64,000 nt of DNA, from the NCBI RefSeq assembly GCF_025725645.1, contig NZ_CP107007.1:1674001-1738000 (forward strand). The letters run 5' to 3'. The translations under genes and the position numbers were made by a program. This document shows, one piece after another, positions 56,994 to 64,000 of the stretch. This stretch comes from Halomonas sp. GD1P12 (GTDB taxonomy: Bacteria; Pseudomonadota; Gammaproteobacteria; Pseudomonadales; Halomonadaceae). The notes beneath the pieces are model-generated. The model was not told the DNA's origin and ran no database searches. It was given only the letters and a program-made list of their open reading frames with translations. The number at the start of each line of letters is the position of its first letter. Positions within the stretch are counted from its first letter, which is position 1.

Positions 56994-58601
56994 TCACATC
57001 CTGAACACGCCAAAGCGCGTCTCTTCGATCTCGGCATTCATCGCGGCGGCCAGGGAAAGCCCCAGCACGTCGCGGGTCTGGAGCGGGTCGATCACGCCAT
57101 CGTCCCAAAGCCTTGCGCTAGCGTAGGTGGGGTGGCCCTGGCGCTCGTACTGCTCGCGGGTCGGCTTCTTGAACGCCTCTTCGTCATCCTCCGACCACGC
57201 GCGGTCTTCGCGCTCGTACTGCTCGCGCTTGACCTGGGCGAGCACGCCGGCGGCCTGCTCGCCGCCCATCACCGAAATACGCGCGTTGGGCCACATGAAC
57301 AGTAAATTCGGATCATAAGCGCGCCCGCACATGCCATAGTTGCCGGCGCCGAAGCTGCCGCCAATCAAGACGGTGAACTTGGGCACTTTCGCGCAAGCCA
57401 CGGCGGTCACGAGCTTGGCACCGTGCTTGGCGATGCCTTCGTGTTCGTATTTGGAGCCGACCATGAAGCCGGTGATGTTCTGCAAAAACACCAGCGGTAC
57501 CTTGCGCTGGGCGCAGAGTTCGATGAAGTGCGCGCCTTTCACCGCGCTCTCTGAAAAGAGCACCCCGTTGTTGGCCACGATCCCCACCGGGTGGCCATGG
57601 ATATGCGCAAACCCGGTGACCAGGGTGTCGCCATAGTAGCGCTTGAACTCGTCGAATTCGGAGCCATCGACGATGCGCCCGATCACTTCGCGCACATCGA
57701 ACGGTTTCTTGAGATCGACCCCCACGATGCCGTAAAGCTCTGCGGGGTCGAGCCTGGGCGGGGCGGGCGCTTTCATGGCGAGCTTCCCGCGCTTTTGCCA
57801 GTTGAGCCGGGCGATACAGCCGCGGGCGAGCTGAAGCGCGTGCATGTCGTTTTCGGCGTAGTGATCCGCCACGCCGCTGACCTTGGCGTGCACGTCGGCG
57901 CCGCCCAGGGCTTCGGCGCTGATGCTCTCGCCGGTGGCTGCCTTGACCAGCGGCGGGCCGCCGAGAAAGATCGTACCTTGTTCCTTGACGATGATCGACT
58001 CGTCCGCCATGGCCGGTACGTAGGCGCCGCCGGCGGTACAGGAGCCCATCACCACGGCGATCTGTGGGATGCCCTCGGCGGACATCGTGGCCTGGTTGTA
58101 GAAGATGCGCCCGAAGTGGTCACGGTCAGGGAACACCTCGTCCTGACGGGGCAGAAAGGCGCCGCCGGAGTCGACCAGGTAGATACACGGCAGGCGATGC
58201 TTGCGGGCGATCTCCTGGGCGCGAAGATGCTTTTTCACCGTCAGCGGAAAGTAGGTGCCGCCCTTGACCGTGGCGTCGTTGGCGACGATCACGCACTCAA
58301 CGCCCTTGACGCGGCCGATCCCGGTCACCACGCCGGCAGCGGGCACGTCGCTTTCGTACACCGCGTGGGCGGCCAGCGCCGAGAACTCGAGAAACGGCGC
58401 GCCTTCGTCGATCAAATGATCGATCCGATCGCGCACGAAGAGCTTCCCACGGCTTTCGTGACGCTCGCGGGCGCTGGCGCCGCCGCCCTGGGCGACAACC
58501 TCGGTCAGTTCGAAAAGCGTGTCGACCTCGGCGCGCAGGGCGGCGTCGTTTTGCTGGAACAGGTCACTGCGCGGGTTGATCTGGGTGGTCAGTATGCTCA
58601 T
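56994..58601 (-). CDS. liuB: 3-methylcrotonyl-CoA carboxylase, carboxyltransferase beta subunit
   Basis: A 535-residue carboxyltransferase of the MccB type. The crotonase-like halves show [59 protein letters not shown] and [15 protein letters not shown]. The ending is RFGVFRM, as in the family. It acts with LiuD, which carries biotin. The gene follows liuA by nine bases. Confidence 0.96.
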   Translation of the reverse strand: MSILTTQINPRSDLFQQNDAALRAEVDTLFELTEVVAQGGGASARERHESRGKLFVRDRIDHLIDEGAPFLEFSALAAHAVYESDVPAAGVVTGIGRVKGVECVIVANDATVKGGTYFPLTVKKHLRAQEIARKHRLPCIYLVDSGGAFLPRQDEVFPDRDHFGRIFYNQATMSAEGIPQIAVVMGSCTAGGAYVPAMADESIIVKEQGTIFLGGPPLVKAATGESISAEALGGADVHAKVSGVADHYAENDMHALQLARGCIARLNWQKRGKLAMKAPAPPRLDPAELYGIVGVDLKKPFDVREVIGRIVDGSEFDEFKRYYGDTLVTGFAHIHGHPVGIVANNGVLFSESAVKGAHFIELCAQRKVPLVFLQNITGFMVGSKYEHEGIAKHGAKLVTAVACAKVPKFTVLIGGSFGAGNYGMCGRAYDPNLLFMWPNARISVMGGEQAAGVLAQVKREQYEREDRAWSEDDEEAFKKPTREQYERQGHPTYASARLWDDGVIDPLQTRDVLGLSLAAAMNAEIEETRFGVFRM

Positions 58602-58610
58602 CGCGCCCCC

Positions 58611-59780
58611 TTAACGACTTTCGCTGAACAGTTCGCGGCCAATCAGCATGCGGCGAATCTCGCTGGTGCCGGCGCCGATCTCGTAGAGTTTGGCGTCTCG
58701 CAGAAGCCGCCCGGTAGGGTACTCGTTGATGTAGCCGTTGCCGCCGAGCAGCTGAATGGCGTCCAGCGCCACCTGGGTCGCCTTTTCGGCGCAGTAGAGG
58801 ATCACCCCGGCGGCGTCCTTACGCGAGGTCTGGTCCCGGTCGCAGGCGCGGGCCACGGCGTAAAGATACGCCCGGCAGGCGTTGAGCGTGGTGTACATGT
58901 CCGCGACCTTGCCCTGGACGAGCTGGAACTCACCGATCGATTGCTCGAACTGCTTGCGCTCGTGGATGTAGGGCACCACCACGTCCATGGCAGCCTGCAT
59001 GATGCCGATGGGGCCGGCGGCGAGCACCGTGCGCTCGTAGTCCAGCCCGCTCATCAGCACGCGTACGCCCTTGCCGACCTCACCGAGCACGTTCTCTTCG
59101 GGCACCTCGCAGTCCTGAAACACCAGCTCGCAGGTGTTGGAGCCGCGCATGCCGAGCTTGTCGAGCTTCTGCGCGGTGGAAAATCCCGGCATCCCCTTTT
59201 CGATCAAGAAGGTGGTAATGCCTTTCGAGCCGGCATCCGGGTCGGTCTTGGCGTAAACCACCAGCACGTCGGCATCCGGACCGTTGGTGATCCACATCTT
59301 GTTGCCGTTCAAAACGTACTTGTCGCCGCGCTTCTCGGCGCGCAGCTTCATCGATACCACGTCGGACCCCGCGCCGGGCTCGGACATGGCCAGTGCTCCT
59401 ACGTGTTCGCCGCTGATCAGCCTCGGCAGATATTTTGCTTTTTGTTCGGGGGAGGCGTTGCGCTTGATCTGATTGACGCAGAGATTGGAGTGGGCGCCAT
59501 AGGAGAGCGCGACCGAGGCGCTGGCGCGCGAAATTTCCTCCATGGCGATACAGTGAGCGAGATACCCCATACCGCTGCCGCCATCCTCTTCCGAGACGGT
59601 GACACCCAGAAGGCCCATGTCGCCAAACTTGCGCCACAGGTCGTTGGGGAATTCGTTTTTCTGGTCGATCTCGGCGGCGCGCGGAGCGATCTCGCTAGCC
59701 GCGAAGGCATTCACTTCGCGGCGCAGCATGTTCATATCCTCGTCGAGGCCGAAGTCGAGTTCCGTATAAAGAGAGTGCAT
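58611..59780 (-). CDS. liuA: Isovaleryl-CoA dehydrogenase
   Basis: A 389-residue acyl-CoA dehydrogenase that oxidises isovaleryl-CoA to 3-methylcrotonyl-CoA and passes electrons to ETF. Conserved blocks include [36 protein letters not shown] and, near the C terminus, [19 protein letters not shown]. The short Gly-Thr-Ser tail motif [16 protein letters not shown] is also typical. It is the first enzyme gene after liuR. Confidence 0.95.
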   Translation of the reverse strand: MHSLYTELDFGLDEDMNMLRREVNAFAASEIAPRAAEIDQKNEFPNDLWRKFGDMGLLGVTVSEEDGGSGMGYLAHCIAMEEISRASASVALSYGAHSNLCVNQIKRNASPEQKAKYLPRLISGEHVGALAMSEPGAGSDVVSMKLRAEKRGDKYVLNGNKMWITNGPDADVLVVYAKTDPDAGSKGITTFLIEKGMPGFSTAQKLDKLGMRGSNTCELVFQDCEVPEENVLGEVGKGVRVLMSGLDYERTVLAAGPIGIMQAAMDVVVPYIHERKQFEQSIGEFQLVQGKVADMYTTLNACRAYLYAVARACDRDQTSRKDAAGVILYCAEKATQVALDAIQLLGGNGYINEYPTGRLLRDAKLYEIGAGTSEIRRMLIGRELFSESR

Positions 59781-59848
59781 CGTCGGTCACCTTGATGTTG
59801 TTAAGTTATTGACTCGATGGGGCGCTGTGGCGTGCTCAATGGAGCGCT

Positions 59849-60268
59849 TCAGCCCGAGACGTTGGTGCGTTCCTCATCGGCCTGCTTCTGGTTGAGCTCT
59901 TCGAGGGCCTGACGGCAGCGAATCTCGGCGCTTTCGAGTTCGAGCTGCACCATGGTGATGTCCTTCATCTGCTGCTCCAGCGCCGCACGGCGCTCGCCGA
60001 TCTTTTCCAGCATCAGGTGGAGCTGCTTTTCACTGCCGCGCCGGGTTTCATCCCATAGCTCGAACAGCTCACGAATTTCGGCAAGCGATAATCCCAGGCG
60101 CTTGCCACGTAGCGTGAGCTTCAAGCGCACGCGGTCCTGGCTGCTGTAAATACGGGTCTGACCTCGGCGGGCGGGGCGCAGAAGTTCCTGGTCTTCGTAA
60201 AAGCGAATGCTGCGCGTGGTGACGTCGAACTCGGCGGCCAGCTCGCTGATCGAGTAGGTTTTGCTCAT
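59849..60268 (-). CDS. liuR: MerR-family regulator LiuR
   Basis: A 139-residue MerR regulator. The helix-turn-helix is YSISELAAEFDVTTRSIRFY and EDQELLRPARRGQTRIYSSQ, followed by a coiled coil (SEKQLHLMLEKIGERRAALE). LiuR controls leucine/isovalerate degradation operons in proteobacteria. It precedes liuA by 68 bases on the same strand, and a perfect LiuR-like palindrome lies 85 bases upstream of its start. The leader has a triple 14-base repeat. Confidence 0.92.
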   Translation of the reverse strand: MSKTYSISELAAEFDVTTRSIRFYEDQELLRPARRGQTRIYSSQDRVRLKLTLRGKRLGLSLAEIRELFELWDETRRGSEKQLHLMLEKIGERRAALEQQMKDITMVQLELESAEIRCRQALEELNQKQADEERTNVSG

Positions 60269-60286
60269 GGCGTGATCTCTTGACGG

Positions 60287-60328
60287 CTGTTCTCATGAAG
60301 CTATTTTCATGAAGCTGTTTTCATGGAA
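60287..60328 (-). repeat. Triple 14-bp tandem repeat in the liuR leader
   Basis: On the plus strand the units are CTGTTCTCATGAAG, CTATTTTCATGAAG and CTGTTTTCATGGAA. Read in the gene direction they carry AACAGCTTCATG-like cores. They end 18 bases before the liuR start codon. Confidence 0.75.
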
Positions 60329-60352
60329 CCCTGATTGGCAGGCTAAAACAAG

Positions 60353-60368
60353 TTTACGTTAACGTAAA
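60353..60368. promoter_or_regulatory. LiuR-like operator upstream of liuR-liuA
   Basis: TTTACGTTAACGTAAA is a perfect 16-base palindrome, as expected for a MerR-family site. It agrees with the LiuR motif as I remember it from comparative genomics (TTTACG/CGTAAA arms). It lies in the divergent region between liuR and the ABC transporter. Confidence 0.8.
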
Positions 60369-60683
60369 GATATCTCTTTCGAGGCGCGGCTTCGGTATCG
60401 CACATAAACTTGTTGTTAAACATAAGGATCGGTAATTATTAGAAAAAAGCGTTATATCGTGTAGACCAAAGTGGTAATTGCTTTCGAGCGACGAGGGTTG
60501 CTAGGTTGCGTTTAGCCTTACGTATAGGTAAAGGTCCAAGGCTCATTGAATTCAAGTGACCCTCTCGTCACAAACGGCCGGTACAACGACAACAGCGGCC
60601 AACCGCCACGAAAGCGAAGCGCCTCCTGGAAGGGCCTTCGCCGGGCCATTACAACAAAAACGATAGCCAGAGGTCTTCGCCAA
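60369..60683. promoter_or_regulatory. Divergent gap before the ABC transporter, with a weaker LiuR-like site
   Basis: This gap of about 315 bases has no convincing gene; an open reading from 60546 is only an extended frame of the ATPase. At 60517-60532, CTTACGTATAGGTAAA matches the perfect LiuR-like palindrome at 12 of 16 positions. Near the start, AACAAAAA at about 60650 fits the CA motif AANAANAA, and AGAGG precedes ATG 60684. Confidence 0.45.
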
Positions 60684-61481
60684 ATGCAGACAGAGACGGT
60701 TGATCCGATCGCGATGCTGGAAACCCGCGGGCTCACCAAGTCCTTTCGCGGCTTTACTGCGGTGGACAACGTCGATCTTCGGGTGCAGGAAGGGCATATT
60801 CACGCGCTGATTGGCCCCAATGGTGCAGGCAAAACCACCGTTTTTAACCTGCTCACCAAGTTCTTGCCGCCCACCTGCGGCGAAATCCTCTACCGCGGTA
60901 ATCCGATCACATCGCTAAAATCGAACCAGATCGCCCGGTTGGGACTGGTGCGCTCGTTTCAGATTTCGGCAGTGTTTGCGCACATGACCGCCCTCGAAAA
61001 CGTGCGCGTGGCGCTTCAGCGCCGATTGGGCACGTCGTTTCACTTCTGGAAATCGGAGAAAACGCTTACGCCACTCAATGAGCGGGCGATGGCGCTGCTC
61101 GATGAAGTCGGGCTTGCCGCCTACGCCGATACCCTGACCGTCGAGATGCCTTACGGGCGCAAGCGGGCGCTGGAGGTAGCCACGACCCTTGCGCTGGACC
61201 CGGTCATGATGCTGCTGGACGAGCCCACCCAGGGCATGGGTGCCGAAGACGTCGATCGTATCGTCGAGCTGATCAAGCGCGTATCCAGGGGCCGCACGGT
61301 GCTGATAGTCGAACACAACCTTAGCGTGGTGAGCCGCCTTTGCGACCGAATCACGGTGTTGGCTCGCGGCGCCGTGCTGGCCGAAGGCGACTACCCCAGC
61401 GTGTCGAGTAACCCGCTGGTACGCGAGGCGTACATGGGCAGCGACGACGTCGAGACAACCCGTGAGAGGGTGAGCGCATGA
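60684..61481 (+). CDS. ABC transporter ATPase, LivG-like
   Basis: A 265-residue ATPase of the branched-chain amino acid (HAAT) class. Walker A is GPNGAGKTTVFNLL, the signature region is EMPYGRKRALEVATTLAL, Walker B is MMLLDEPTQGM, and the switch His lies in VLIVEHNLSVVSRL. The start ATG 60684 (MQTETVDPIAMLETRGLTKS) is preceded by AGAGG; a longer reading from 60546 adds an unlikely N terminus. It overlaps the second ATPase by four bases. The substrate is not proven; a leucine-pathway acid or amino acid would fit the neighbours. Confidence 0.9.
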   Translation: MQTETVDPIAMLETRGLTKSFRGFTAVDNVDLRVQEGHIHALIGPNGAGKTTVFNLLTKFLPPTCGEILYRGNPITSLKSNQIARLGLVRSFQISAVFAHMTALENVRVALQRRLGTSFHFWKSEKTLTPLNERAMALLDEVGLAAYADTLTVEMPYGRKRALEVATTLALDPVMMLLDEPTQGMGAEDVDRIVELIKRVSRGRTVLIVEHNLSVVSRLCDRITVLARGAVLAEGDYPSVSSNPLVREAYMGSDDVETTRERVSA

Positions 61482-62239
61482 GTACCGCCAGTGATGAGAC
61501 GGTTCGCGAACCCGTTGAAGGGCGCACGGCTACGCGGTCGCGGGACATTCTCAAGATTACTGATCTGCACGCCTTTTACGGCGAATCTCATATTCTTCAC
61601 GGGGTGAACGTCAACGTAAAAGAGGGCGAACTGGTCACGCTTTTGGGGCGCAACGGCGCCGGGCGCAGCACAACGCTCAAGGCCATCATGAACATGGTGG
61701 GCCGGCGCACCGGGTCGATCGTCATCGGCGGTCAGGAAACGCTCGCCATGAAGCCTCACCACATTCCGCGGCTCGGCGTGGGTTACTGTCCGGAAGAGCG
61801 CGGCATTTTTGCAAGCCTCGATGTGCACGAGAACCTGCTCTTGCCGCCTACGGTCAGCTCCGGTGGCATGAGTCTGGACGCCATTTACGCGATGTTACCG
61901 AACCTTTACGAGCGGCGCAAAAGCCCCGGCACGCGGCTCTCCGGTGGCGAGCAGCAAATGCTCGCCATGGCACGGATTCTGCGCACCGGCGCGCGCATTC
62001 TCCTGCTCGACGAGATTACCGAGGGGCTGGCGCCGGTCATTGTACAGGCGCTTGGTGACGTGCTGGTCAAGCTCAAGGCCAGCGGCATGACCATCGTGCT
62101 CGTCGAGCAAAACTTTCGTTTCGCTGCCCCCCTGGCGGATCGCCACTTCGTCATGGAGCACGGCGAAATCATCGAGGAGATCAGCGCCGCCGAGCTCTCA
62201 TCCAGGCGCGAGCATTTCAACGCGCTGCTGGGTGTGTGA
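61478..62239 (+). CDS. ABC transporter ATPase, LivF-like, with an arginine in Walker A
   Basis: A 253-residue ATPase pairing with the LivG-like one. Walker A reads GRNGAGRSTTLKAIM, so the key lysine is arginine here (codon CGC). The signature RLSGGEQQMLAMARIL, Walker B ILLLDEITEGLAP and switch His region IVLVEQNFRFAAPL remain normal in form. I recall a branch of LivF-like proteins with GAGR, so this may be a subfamily trait rather than a defect. It overlaps the upstream gene by four bases. Confidence 0.9.
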   Translation: MSTASDETVREPVEGRTATRSRDILKITDLHAFYGESHILHGVNVNVKEGELVTLLGRNGAGRSTTLKAIMNMVGRRTGSIVIGGQETLAMKPHHIPRLGVGYCPEERGIFASLDVHENLLLPPTVSSGGMSLDAIYAMLPNLYERRKSPGTRLSGGEQQMLAMARILRTGARILLLDEITEGLAPVIVQALGDVLVKLKASGMTIVLVEQNFRFAAPLADRHFVMEHGEIIEEISAAELSSRREHFNALLGV

Positions 62240-62362
62240 GTGAGTCTTTTGCATGGCAGGAGACCGCGGGAGAACGAAGCAGCCTCCGGCGGAGCATCGA
62301 TAAAAGAAGCGGTAAACGCAGCACCCGTTAAACGTCCGACAACCAACCATAACAACAAACCC

Positions 62363-62401
62363 TAACGGCTAATCATAACGGCTAATCATAACGGCTGATC
62401 A
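62363..62401 (+). repeat. Triple 13-bp tandem repeat in the binding-protein leader
   Basis: TAACGGCTAATCA occurs twice exactly and a third time with one change (TAACGGCTGATCA), followed by a partial copy. It lies 31 bases before the start codon. AACAACAA just upstream (62350-62360 region) fits the CA motif. Confidence 0.85.
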
Positions 62402-62432
62402 TAACTACAAGGCCTCAGGCCCGGAGACGAAC

Positions 62433-63668
62433 ATGGCGCTTATCCAACAACTGCCGAGCAAGAAAACGCTGGTGTCGAGCATCACCGTCGCGGTGGCATC
62501 GACCCTGACCCTTGCCGCTCACGCCGAGATCAGCGATGGCGAGGTGCGTATCGGTTATCTGGCCGATATGTCCGGCACCTACCGGGATCTTGCCGGCCCC
62601 GGCGGGTTGACCGCCCTTGAAATGGCGGTCGATGACTTTGGCGGCAGCGTCAACGGCTCGCCGATCAAAGTGTTCAGCGCCGACGACCGTAACAGCGCCG
62701 ATGTGGGCGCCAATACCGTGCGCGGCTGGATCGACCAGCAAAACGTCGATATGGTCGGAGGGCTCGTCGCCTCGTCGGTCACGATCGCCGTGACCAAAGT
62801 GCTCGAGGAGAACGACCGGCTGGGGCTCGTCTCGGGCTCGGCGGCCTCGAGTGTGACCAACGAGCACTGCACGCCCAACCATATTCACTGGGTTTACGAT
62901 ACTTACCCGCTGGCCAACGGCACCGCCAAGGCGGTGGTCGAGCAAGGCGGCGACAGCTGGTTTCTGCTCACCGCGGATTACGCCTTCGGCCACGCGCTGG
63001 AAGCGGACGTGACCAGCGTAGTGGAAGCCAACGGCGGTGAAATCGTCGGCGGCGTGCGCCACCCATTCCCCACCAGCGATTTCTCCTCCTACATTTTGCA
63101 GGCCCAGGGGTCCGGGGCGAAGATCGTTGGTCTTGCCAACGCCGGTGCCGATACGGTCAACGCCATCACCACCGCCAGCCAGTTCGGGCTAACGCAGTCC
63201 GGCCAGCAGCTGGCGGGGCTTTTGATCTTCTTGAACGATGTGCACGCGCTGGGTCTTGAGGCCACGCAAAACCTGCTGCTCACCACCGGCTGGTACTGGG
63301 ACATGGACGACCAGGCCCGCGAGTGGGCACAGCGCTACTTCGATGAGGTGGGTAGCATGCCGACCATGGTTCAGGCGGGCATCTACTCGAGCACCATGCA
63401 CTACTTGAAGGCCGTCGAGGCCGCCGGCACCGACGAGGCCCAGGCCGTGCGCGCGCAGATGGCCTCCCAGCCGATCAACGACTTCTTTGCCCGCAACGGG
63501 CGCATTCGCGAAGACGGGCGGATGGTGCACGACATGTACCTCGCCCAGGTGAAAACGCCGATTGAGTCCACCGGCGAGTGGGATCTCTACGAGATTCTCA
63601 GCACCATTCCCGCCGAAGAGGCCTACCGCCCGCTTGCCGAGAGCCAGTGCGATTTGGTGCAGAACTAA
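62433..63668 (+). CDS. ABC transporter substrate-binding protein, branched-chain amino acid type
   Basis: A 411-residue periplasmic binding protein of the Peripla_BP_6 class. The signal peptide ends near LAAHAEI (residue 30). The mature start EVRIGYLADMSGTYRDLAGP and later blocks VGGLVASSVTIAVTKVLEEN and FLLTADYAFGHALEADV match the LivJ/amide-binding family. It hands substrate to the two ATPases and the permease. The 193-base gap upstream, with tandem repeats, suggests its own expression level. Substrate unknown. Confidence 0.9.
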   Translation: MALIQQLPSKKTLVSSITVAVASTLTLAAHAEISDGEVRIGYLADMSGTYRDLAGPGGLTALEMAVDDFGGSVNGSPIKVFSADDRNSADVGANTVRGWIDQQNVDMVGGLVASSVTIAVTKVLEENDRLGLVSGSAASSVTNEHCTPNHIHWVYDTYPLANGTAKAVVEQGGDSWFLLTADYAFGHALEADVTSVVEANGGEIVGGVRHPFPTSDFSSYILQAQGSGAKIVGLANAGADTVNAITTASQFGLTQSGQQLAGLLIFLNDVHALGLEATQNLLLTTGWYWDMDDQAREWAQRYFDEVGSMPTMVQAGIYSSTMHYLKAVEAAGTDEAQAVRAQMASQPINDFFARNGRIREDGRMVHDMYLAQVKTPIESTGEWDLYEILSTIPAEEAYRPLAESQCDLVQN

Positions 63669-63684
63669 TCTCGGGCCGTCAACG

Positions 63685-63705
63685 CGGGGCGGTGAGCCCG
63701 CCCCG
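63685..63705 (+). other. Intercistronic hairpin between binding protein and permease
   Basis: CGGGGCGG, loop TGAGC, CCGCCCCG is a perfect eight-base-pair stem without a T-run. Such stems often guard the 3' end of a highly expressed binding-protein message while the permease is made at a lower level. Confidence 0.6.
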
Positions 63706-63719
63706 CAGGAGAGATCGCA

Positions 63720-64000
63720 ATGACGATGATATTCGGCGTGCCCATGGCGGTGTTCATGGGCCAGCTTACGCTGGGGCTGGTCAACGGCGCCTTTTATGCG
63801 CTCTTGAGCCTGGGGTTGGCGGTGATCTTCGGGCTTTTGAAAATCGTCAATTTCGCCCACGGCGCGCAGTACATGCTGGGCGCCTTTGCCGCACTTCTGG
63901 CCTTCAACACTTTGGGCATCAATTACTGGCTGGCACTGGTGCTGGTGCCGCTTACCGTGGGCGGGCTCAGCATGCTGATCGAGCGCTTTCTGCTTCGCCG
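63720..64000 (+). CDS. ABC transporter permease, LivH-like (partial, N-terminal part)
   Basis: Open from ATG 63720 (AGGAGAG upstream) to the right edge, 93 codons. The protein begins MTMIFGVPMAVFMGQLTLGL and continues through VNGAFYALLSLGLAVIFGLL and KIVNFAHGAQYMLGAFAALL, the hallmark of LivH-type permeases. The remainder of the permease and probably LivM lie beyond the window. Confidence 0.88.
   Translation, partial: MTMIFGVPMAVFMGQLTLGLVNGAFYALLSLGLAVIFGLLKIVNFAHGAQYMLGAFAALLAFNTLGINYWLALVLVPLTVGGLSMLIERFLLR

Noticed and set aside
57591..59795. Plus-strand open reading of 734 codons
   Set aside because: It lies exactly opposite liuB and liuA, which have full family motifs; long antisense frames are common in GC-rich genes.

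Overview
The window is GC-rich, densely coded bacterial chromosome. Gene content and order point to a gammaproteobacterium, most likely Halomonadaceae (Halomonas or a close relative). The evidence is two Pseudomonas-like blocks, algU-mucA-mucB-mucD-lepA-lepB-rnc-era-recO-pdxJ-acpS and gacS/cysM-rlmD-relA-mazG, plus a RhlB helicase, a Vibrio-type TonB2 cluster and a leucine-catabolism (liu) operon. The genus is inferred. No rRNA, tRNA, IS element, prophage or CRISPR array was seen.

Layout. 1-3.05 kb: xanthine dehydrogenase xdhAB (xdhB cut by the left edge), divergent from a RutR-type TetR regulator with a RutR-like palindrome between them. 3.07-6.8 kb: two small unknown genes, a lone heme A synthase, a DUF2489 membrane protein and an OmpA-family lipoprotein. 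7.0-12.1 kb: a six-gene TonB energy-transduction operon (DUF3450, TtpC, ExbB, ExbD, TonB, TPR) behind a good Fur box. 12.1-17.9 kb: xthA with a small basic protein, rhlB-dinG, and an AroF-type DAHP synthase. 18.4-29.2 kb: envelope-stress sigma factor and its regulators (mucC absent), then lepA, lepB, rnc, era, recO, pdxJ and acpS. 29.2-41.5 kb: gacS (opposite strand), cysM, rlmD, relA, mazG, ppc, rluF. 41.5-46 kb: a trpR-trpE-trpG operon with a near-perfect trp operator, and a Kef-type antiporter.

46-50 kb is the most accessory-looking part. A LysR regulator is divergent from a second-type homodimeric pyruvate/2-oxo-acid dehydrogenase E1, followed by a 63-residue protein that is only a peripheral subunit-binding domain, with no E2 or E3 nearby. 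50-60.3 kb: an outer-membrane protein, a methyltransferase, an acyl-CoA synthetase and the complete leucine/isovalerate pathway (liuE/mvaB, liuD, liuC, liuB, liuA, liuR), all on the minus strand. 60.7-64 kb: a divergent ABC importer of the branched-chain amino acid class (two ATPases, binding protein, permease cut by the right edge).

Main points for a second look: the orphan subunit-binding-domain microprotein beside the E1 paralogue; short 12-14 bp triple tandem repeats in the 5' leaders of the acyl-CoA synthetase, liuR and the binding-protein gene, which share a core and lie near Crc/Hfq-like CA motifs; a perfect LiuR-like palindrome and a weaker second copy that could tie the transporter to the liu regulon; trpR heading its own trpEG operon; a His/Cys-rich tail on PdxJ; and a nested hairpin in an unusually long algU-mucA gap.
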